A stretch of DNA of 14,085 bases from NCBI GenBank assembly GCA_016934645.1, contig JAFGSL010000005.1, positions 1 through 14,085 on the forward strand. Direction: 5' to 3'. The translations under genes were made by a program, and so were the position numbers. The DNA comes from Anaerolineae bacterium. Lineage in GTDB: Bacteria; Chloroflexota; Anaerolineae; B4-G1; SLSP01. The notes beneath the pieces are model-generated. The model was not told the origin of the DNA and did no database searches. It was given only the letters and a program-made list of their open reading frames with translations. The first letter of the stretch is position 1; the number at the start of each line of letters is the position of its first letter. This document shows positions 9,560 to 14,085 of the stretch, piece after piece.

Positions 9560-9560
9560 T

Positions 9561-9588
9561 TTGTCTCTTTCGTTGGGAAGGCTACAAT
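9561..9588 (+). promoter_or_regulatory. Predicted sigma-70-type promoter of the C-S lyase gene
   Basis: TTGTCT at 9561-9566 (4/6 to TTGACA) is followed after 16 bases by TACAAT at 9583-9588 (5/6 to TATAAT). The predicted start near 9595 gives a leader of about 100 bases, which contains a degenerate repeat block, before the TTG start codon. Confidence 0.5.
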
Positions 9589-9597
9589 AGCGGCGTT

Positions 9598-9678
9598 GCG
9601 AGTTACGGGTTATGAGTTTCAGGTTGCTGCATGATTTGTTGATTTGCTTATTCACAGATTCGTTGATTCTCTCATTTC
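9598..9678. repeat. Degenerate GAGTTACG / GATTCNNN low-complexity block in the leader of the C-S lyase gene
   Basis: This block opens with GAGTTACGGGTTATGAGTTT and continues with ATTTGTTGATTTG, CTTATTCACAGATTC and GTTGATTCTCTCATT. Those words match the minus-strand text of the block at 3268-3360 (ATTTGTCGATTC, CTTATTCGCCGATTC), apart from a gap of about 7 bases. In both places the block lies in the untranslated leader and in the same sense as the downstream gene. An ATG at 9644 within it is in frame with the lyase but is not the likely start. Confidence 0.55.
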
Positions 9679-9684
9679 CTTCCC

Positions 9685-9691
9685 TAGGAGG
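9685..9691 (+). promoter_or_regulatory. Strong ribosome binding site that fixes a TTG start
   Basis: TAGGAGG, a near-perfect Shine-Dalgarno sequence, is followed by a 6-base spacer (TTTCCT) and TTG at 9698-9700. It would lie inside the coding region if the upstream in-frame ATG at 9644 were used, so the TTG is the better start. Confidence 0.8.
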
Positions 9692-9697
9692 TTTCCT

Positions 9698-10852
9698 TTG
9701 ATCTACGATTTTGACCGCATCATTGACCGTCGCGTGACGGAATGTATCAAGTGGCAGTATTACGGCGAGGATGCCCTGCCGATGTGGGTGGCAGACATGG
9801 ACTTCGCTGCGCCGGAACCAGTGATTGCGGCACTACAAGCGCGAGTCGCACACGGTGTCTTCGGTTACGAGGCGTGTCCTGAGGCACTGGTGGAGGTGAT
9901 TGTCGCGCGCCTGCAGGCGCTTTACGGTTGGATGGTCGCACCGGAGGCGATTCTCTTTCTGCCAGGCGTGGTGACAGCTTTCAACCTGGCAGTGCAGGCA
10001 TTTCTCGCGCCGGGCGATGGCTTACTCATTCAGACACCGGTTTATCCGCCGATTCTCCATGCCGCCGATACTGCTGGCGTGGAGACGCAGGCGATGGAGT
10101 TGACGCGCGGTGTTGATGGGCGCTACGGTGTGGATTTCGATCTGTTCGCACGCACGATTACCGATCACACGCGGATGTTCCTGCTGTGCAATCCTCACAA
10201 TCCTGTGGGACGCGTCTTCCGCGAAGATGAGTTGACGCGTATGGCCGAAGTGTGCCTGCGTCACAATCTGCTCATTTGCTCCGATGAAATCCACGGCGAT
10301 TTGATCTTCAGTGGTTATCGCCATACTCCCATCGCTGTGCTCGCACCGGAGATCGCTGCACGCACAATCACGTTGATGTCGCCAAGCAAGACGTTCAACA
10401 TTGCCGGGCTGCATTGCTCGTTCGCTGTGATCCCAGATGCTGAACTGCGCAAGCGTTATCTGGCCGCGCGTCGGGGCATCGTTGGTTCGGTCAATCTGCT
10501 GGGCTACACGGCGGCGTTGGCGGCATACCAGGAAGGACAATCGTGGCTCACTGCGCTGCTTCGTTACCTGGAGGCGAACCGGGATTTTGTCGTCGCGTTT
10601 GTGGAACAACACATGCCGGGTGTGACCGTCGCCGTACCAGAAGGAACGTATCTGGCGTGGCTCGATTGCCGATCCGCCGGCATCCCTGGCAACGCACACG
10701 ATTTCTTCCTCAATGAGGCCTGCGTTGCAATGAACGACGGCGCAACTTTTGGGCCAGGCGGAGAGGGTTTTGTGCGGCTGAATTTCGGCTGTCCACGGGC
10801 GCTATTAGAGGAAGGACTGGAGCGGATGCGCACGGCCCTCAATCAACTTTGA
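9698..10852 (+). CDS. PatB/MalY-family PLP-dependent C-S lyase (cystathionine beta-lyase-like aminotransferase)
   Basis: This 384-residue fold-type I PLP enzyme belongs to the MalY/PatB group, which splits cystathionine, cysteine or related thioethers to a thiol, pyruvate and ammonia. From the TTG start it begins IYDFDRIIDRR, then KWQYYGEDALPMWVADMDF, the family's characteristic opening. PLP contacts include CNPHNPVGRVF (Asn of the NPHNP motif), SDEIHGDLIF (Asp stacking on the PLP nitrogen) and the Schiff-base Lys231 in LMSPSKTFNIAGL. The C-terminal Arg in FVRLNFGCPR binds the substrate carboxylate. The start is TTG at 9698 because AGGAGG sits 6 bases upstream. The in-frame ATG at 9644 would add 18 residues translated from repeat sequence. 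It is divergent from the peptidase/permease operon and 89 bp before the sensor kinase. MalY also acts as a regulator in E. coli; nothing here shows that role. The exact substrate is unresolved. Confidence 0.92.
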   Translation: MIYDFDRIIDRRVTECIKWQYYGEDALPMWVADMDFAAPEPVIAALQARVAHGVFGYEACPEALVEVIVARLQALYGWMVAPEAILFLPGVVTAFNLAVQAFLAPGDGLLIQTPVYPPILHAADTAGVETQAMELTRGVDGRYGVDFDLFARTITDHTRMFLLCNPHNPVGRVFREDELTRMAEVCLRHNLLICSDEIHGDLIFSGYRHTPIAVLAPEIAARTITLMSPSKTFNIAGLHCSFAVIPDAELRKRYLAARRGIVGSVNLLGYTAALAAYQEGQSWLTALLRYLEANRDFVVAFVEQHMPGVTVAVPEGTYLAWLDCRSAGIPGNAHDFFLNEACVAMNDGATFGPGGEGFVRLNFGCPRALLEEGLERMRTALNQL

Positions 10853-10860
10853 GCATATTT

Positions 10861-10878
10861 GAAGCAAGCGTTTGCTTC
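10861..10878. promoter_or_regulatory. 18-bp CG-centred palindrome, LacI/GalR-type operator candidate
   Basis: GAAGCAAGCGTTTGCTTC is symmetrical in 8 of 9 base pairs around a central CG and contains the AAnCGnTT core common to LacI-family operators. It overlaps the -35 element of the predicted kinase promoter, a classic repressor position. As RNA it could also form a 7-bp hairpin 8 bases after the lyase stop, but no T-tract follows. Confidence 0.45.
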
Positions 10879-10899
10879 TGATCTGCGATGTGATAGAAT
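10872..10899 (+). promoter_or_regulatory. Predicted extended -10 promoter of the sensor kinase gene
   Basis: TTGCTT at 10872-10877 is followed after 16 bases by TAGAAT at 10894-10899 (5/6 to TATAAT). A TG at 10891-10892 makes TGATAGAAT, an extended -10, which can offset the weak -35. Transcription would begin near 10906, about 36 bases before the TTG start. Confidence 0.5.
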
Positions 10900-10941
10900 T
10901 GGTATGCGTTGGTATCGTGTTTTCTGGGTTGATGTAGGCTT

Positions 10942-13900
10942 TTGATTGCGCGTGCACGTGCGGGGGGCGGGGTGACGGTCGAACGCGAACAGAAGTATCT
11001 TCATATCCGCATACCCTTATTGCTGATATTGGCAATCGGGGCGCTGTTTTATGAAATCTGGATTTTCGTTGTGTACCAGCGCGCCTACAGCGACCAAACT
11101 GGTGTCTTCTTCGGCCCGCAGCTCGTCGTTGAACAGGTCTTTCCAGGCTCCCTTTTTCATACCGGTGACTCCATCCTCAAGATCGATGATCTGGATGTCA
11201 ATGGTAACCTTCTGACGCCGTTCTATTGGCTACGGCAGTTTGCCGAGAGACAATCCGCCGGACAATCTACACGTGGTGCGACATATACTGTTCTGCGTGC
11301 TGGCAGAGAACAGCACGTCTATGTCACCTGGGAGAGTTATCGGACTTCACCCTTGCTATGGCGCGGCGGTGCGCTGTGGCTCATAGGGCTGGTGATGAAC
11401 GTCGTGGCTTTGGTCCTTGTCACCGGTAAAGGGCGTGACCTGGCAACGCGATTGATCAGCCTCGATTTCATTGTGGCCGGGCTGAATCAAATCAATAACC
11501 TGATCCGCACTGCAAGCGCCAATATGGCTGTCGCATGGGCATGGTTCTTCATCCCCCTCGATGCAATCTCCATATGGCTGACGTTCAGTTTGTTGTTACA
11601 CGCACTGTTGCTCTTCCCGGAGATGAAAGCCCCGCTGCGCCGTTTCCCCTGGTTGCCGTGGGTCATCCATTTTTTCACGCCGGTCATTTCTATAGCCGCT
11701 GGCCTTTTGTTTGGCGGTGGCACCCTTTTGGGGCGGCGCAACGCGATGTTCGCCGTCGCCAATCCCCTGATGATGGTGCAACTTGCTCTGGCGGTAGCGG
11801 CCCTCACACACACGTACCTCACGAGTCGCCGTCCGGGAGTACGTAATCAGATCCGCTGGATTATTTTGGGATTGATTCTGGCCTTAATTCCATGGATTCT
11901 GTTTTACGCGTTACCCTCGCTGTTTTTTAATGTGACCTGGCTGCCGCTTTCTATTGCCAACTTACCCCTCCTTTTGGTTCCCGTTGCGTTTATGGTCTCT
12001 ATCTTCCGCTTTGGGCTGATGGATGTAGATCGTTTCATGAATCGCACCTTGGTGTACGCGTTGACCGGCGGTACGTTGGTGTTGCTCTATTTTCTCGTGC
12101 TCTTGGTTGCTGGGGATCTGCTCCCTCCAATCGCTGGTCAGCCTAACCATTTCTGGGCTGGGATCATTGCAACTGTTGTACTCTTTGCTGTCTTTAATCC
12201 ACTGCGCATCCACACAGAGCAATTCGTCAATCGTGTCTTCTATAAAGAACAATTGGATTTTGCCATCATGTTGCGTGATGTGGGCCGTCAATTATCGGCC
12301 ACTGTGGTGCAGGACGATGTGTATAATTTGCTGACGCATGATGTCTCGCAACGGCTGGGTTTGACTTCAGCCCGCATTTTGCTGCCGAATGATGGCAGAT
12401 GTGCCTATATCGACCGTGAGAACACCATGTGTATCCCGAGCGATTCGTTGTTGGTCCCCTGGTTGTGCGATCACCGCGACCCTCTGGTTGTGCAGGAACG
12501 CCAGCGTCTACCTGAAGATATCGCCCAGACCATTGAGCCGCTTGTAACGGCTGGATGCGAGTTGTGTCTGGCGCTGATGCAGCGTAGCACCTTGCTGGGC
12601 ATCTATGTGTTTGGTGCCAAGAATTCCGGCGATTTGTTTACCCGCGAAGAAGTCAATAACTTGGACTTGCTGGGTCATCAAGCTGCGGCTGCGTTATATA
12701 ATGCGCAACTTTACGAGACGTTGCAGGACTACAACCGTTCTCTTGAGGTGCGCGTTGCTGAGCGGACGAGTCAGCTTGAGGCCGAGCGCGACCGCTTGGA
12801 CACCATCATTCAGAACATCACCGACGCGCTGGTCGTGACCGATCCCGCAGCCAAAATCGTGCTGGCAAATTCCGCCTTCGCCGACATCGTGGGCAGGCCT
12901 GTTGATCAGCTATTTGGCATTCCCTTGGCAACGGTGTTGTCGTCCGAATCGCTGGCTTTGTTGATTGAGACGGCATCTGATTATCCTGGCCAGGTCCAAA
13001 CGCAGAATATGACCGGGGAAGTGTTAGGCGGTCGTGATGAGATAGAAGGCAAGGTATACAAAGTTTCGGCCTGTGGCTTGGTCGAACGGGGTCTGGCGGA
13101 CCCAGAAACGCCGTTGCCTGCAACCGCTGATGCTAACACTTCGGGAGTGATTACTGTATTGCAGGATATCACTCACGAGCAAGCTGTAGACCGAATGAAG
13201 ACTGATTTTATCTCGATGGTGTCTCACGAACTGCGCACACCACTCACCTCGGTCATCGGTTTTGTGCGGCTGATTCAGAAGATGTTCGAGCAGGAGCTGG
13301 TCTCGCGCATTGACGATAGCGACCGGCGCGGGCGTTGGGCCATGGAACGCATCACCGAAAACCTGAAGATCATCATCGGAGAAGGTGATCGCCTGACACG
13401 CCTGATCAACGACGTGCTCGATATTGCGAAAATGGAATCGGGTAAGTCTGAATGGTCGAGGGATGTAGTGCCCTTCCAAGAGATCATTGACACGGCGGTG
13501 AATGGCATGCAGACACTGTCGTTGCAGAAAAACCTGCCGATACGGGTCGATGTGCAGAACCTTCCGCCAGTGGTGACCGTGGACCGTGACCGCATGGTGC
13601 AGGTGATGACCAATCTACTCGGCAATGCTCTGAAGTTCACGGCTGAAGGGGAGATCGTCGTCCGTGCGTGTTGTATCGATGGGCACGCGAATTATGCCCC
13701 CCCAGCTCTCCGCAGCCTGAAAACGTCTGATGCGCCTGACTTATGGTTGTGGGTCAGGGTTGAGGATACAGGCATTGGTATTCCGGCGGAGAAATTCTCT
13801 CAGGTGTTCGAAAAATTTAAGCAGATTTCAGGCGATAGTCATCGTCTTGCACTCGGCTACGCTACTCGTGGGACCGGGCTTGGACTCCCGATATGCCGCG

Positions 13901-14034
13901 AGATCGTCGAACAACACGGGGGGCGCATCTGGGTCGAGAGTACGGTCGGCGTGGGCAGCACTTTCAGTTTCGTGATCCCTGTGGAGGAACAGGAGGCTAT
14001 TGCGTTGCCTCTATCGCCATCTGGCACAGTTTAG
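10942..14034 (+). CDS. Membrane sensor histidine kinase: PDZ-like, multi-TM, GAF, PAS, HisKA, HATPase
   Basis: This protein of about 1030 residues senses a signal at the membrane, autophosphorylates and passes phosphate to a response regulator. In order (TTG numbering) it has a first membrane helix (23-45) and an extracytoplasmic PDZ-like segment (about 55-133, with GDSILKIDDLDVNG). A block of roughly eight membrane helices (140-418) ends in the ComP-like words GLMDVDRFMNRTLVYALTGG. A GAF domain (about 445-590), a short coiled coil (591-620) and a PAS domain (621-745) with a 30-40-residue insertion follow. HisKA has the phospho-acceptor His762 in MVSHELRTPL. The HATPase shows N box NLLGNALKFT (891-900), G1 DTGIGIP (942-948), F box FEKFKQ and G2 GTGLGL (977-982), so catalysis looks intact. 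The start could be TTG at 10942 or GTG at 10972; neither has a convincing ribosome site, and I keep the longer form. The partner regulator is not in the window but may follow. The ligand is unknown. Confidence 0.93.
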   Translation: MIARARAGGGVTVEREQKYLHIRIPLLLILAIGALFYEIWIFVVYQRAYSDQTGVFFGPQLVVEQVFPGSLFHTGDSILKIDDLDVNGNLLTPFYWLRQFAERQSAGQSTRGATYTVLRAGREQHVYVTWESYRTSPLLWRGGALWLIGLVMNVVALVLVTGKGRDLATRLISLDFIVAGLNQINNLIRTASANMAVAWAWFFIPLDAISIWLTFSLLLHALLLFPEMKAPLRRFPWLPWVIHFFTPVISIAAGLLFGGGTLLGRRNAMFAVANPLMMVQLALAVAALTHTYLTSRRPGVRNQIRWIILGLILALIPWILFYALPSLFFNVTWLPLSIANLPLLLVPVAFMVSIFRFGLMDVDRFMNRTLVYALTGGTLVLLYFLVLLVAGDLLPPIAGQPNHFWAGIIATVVLFAVFNPLRIHTEQFVNRVFYKEQLDFAIMLRDVGRQLSATVVQDDVYNLLTHDVSQRLGLTSARILLPNDGRCAYIDRENTMCIPSDSLLVPWLCDHRDPLVVQERQRLPEDIAQTIEPLVTAGCELCLALMQRSTLLGIYVFGAKNSGDLFTREEVNNLDLLGHQAAAALYNAQLYETLQDYNRSLEVRVAERTSQLEAERDRLDTIIQNITDALVVTDPAAKIVLANSAFADIVGRPVDQLFGIPLATVLSSESLALLIETASDYPGQVQTQNMTGEVLGGRDEIEGKVYKVSACGLVERGLADPETPLPATADANTSGVITVLQDITHEQAVDRMKTDFISMVSHELRTPLTSVIGFVRLIQKMFEQELVSRIDDSDRRGRWAMERITENLKIIIGEGDRLTRLINDVLDIAKMESGKSEWSRDVVPFQEIIDTAVNGMQTLSLQKNLPIRVDVQNLPPVVTVDRDRMVQVMTNLLGNALKFTAEGEIVVRACCIDGHANYAPPALRSLKTSDAPDLWLWVRVEDTGIGIPAEKFSQVFEKFKQISGDSHRLALGYATRGTGLGLPICREIVEQHGGRIWVESTVGVGSTFSFVIPVEEQEAIALPLSPSGTV

Positions 14035-14052
14035 GTGAGCAGAATGGGATGC

Positions 14053-14085
14053 ATGGATATGGAAACACCGCTACAGAAGGATGCA
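14053..14085 (+). CDS. Possible start of a further gene, cut by window edge
   Basis: An open frame runs from the kinase stop codon to the window end, with possible starts GTG 14035, ATG 14044, ATG 14053 and ATG 14059; the last would begin METPLQKDA. A weak GGGA at 14046-14049 favours one of the last two. Response regulators often follow such kinases, but eleven codons are too few to identify anything. Confidence 0.3.
   Translation, partial: MDMETPLQKDA

Noticed and set aside
9644..9697. ATG at 9644 as start of the C-S lyase gene
   Set aside because: The extra 18 residues come from the repeat block, no ribosome site precedes it, and AGGAGG lies correctly spaced from the TTG at 9698.
10861..10878. 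Palindrome after the C-S lyase gene as an intrinsic terminator
   Set aside because: Only 7 base pairs with a 4-base loop and no T-tract afterwards; an operator fits the central CG and the overlap with the -35 better, though a terminator is not fully excluded.
11288..11313. CTGTTCT and AGAACAG inverted repeat within the kinase gene
   Set aside because: Seven-base arms with a 12-base loop inside well-supported coding sequence; likely chance.

Overview
The window looks like a chromosomal segment from an uncultured bacterium, most likely of the Chloroflexota (Anaerolineae-like). The grounds are the style of the genes (an OleA-type thiolase, a ComP-like multi-membrane sensor kinase with GAF and PAS domains, an M3 oligoendopeptidase and an S10 carboxypeptidase), the moderately high GC content, and short degenerate intergenic blocks rich in GATTC/AATTCG. 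The assignment is an inference; no rRNA or tRNA is present to fix it. I see no transposase, integrase, phage gene, CRISPR array or RNA gene.

Layout. Seven genes on the minus strand read leftwards from about 9.5 kb and run off the left edge: an S10 serine-carboxypeptidase-like protein, an M3 oligoendopeptidase F, two different EamA/DMT-family permeases, an ADP-ribosylglycohydrolase, a three-domain FMN/FeS/FAD reductase of the 2,4-dienoyl-CoA reductase type, and an OleA-like fatty-acyl condensing enzyme cut by the edge. The stretch from the oligoendopeptidase to the glycohydrolase is tightly packed (8-nt gap, 4-bp overlap, 11-bp overlap), so those four genes are almost certainly co-transcribed and probably translationally coupled. 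The last two genes follow a 161-bp spacer full of low-complexity sequence and may form a separate unit concerned with long-chain acyl chemistry. On the plus strand, divergent from the operon, lie a PatB/MalY-type C-S lyase aminotransferase and a 1030-residue membrane histidine kinase. The right edge just reaches the possible start of another gene.

How the genes may work together (inference). The two peptidases would break down oligopeptides to amino acids, and the two EamA permeases, a family that includes amino-acid and metabolite exporters, could relieve the resulting excess. The divergent C-S lyase would handle sulfur amino acids from promoters that sit back to back with the operon's. The left end points to head-to-head hydrocarbon (ole) biosynthesis, with oleBCD expected beyond the edge. 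The ADP-ribosylglycohydrolase has no visible transferase partner.

The most notable points are an Asp in place of the second Cys of the FeS-cluster motif in the reductase, the near-symmetrical back-to-back promoters at 9532-9588, an 18-bp CG-centred palindrome over the -35 of the kinase promoter, and related repeat blocks in the leaders of two distant genes. None of these amounts to a clearly new system.
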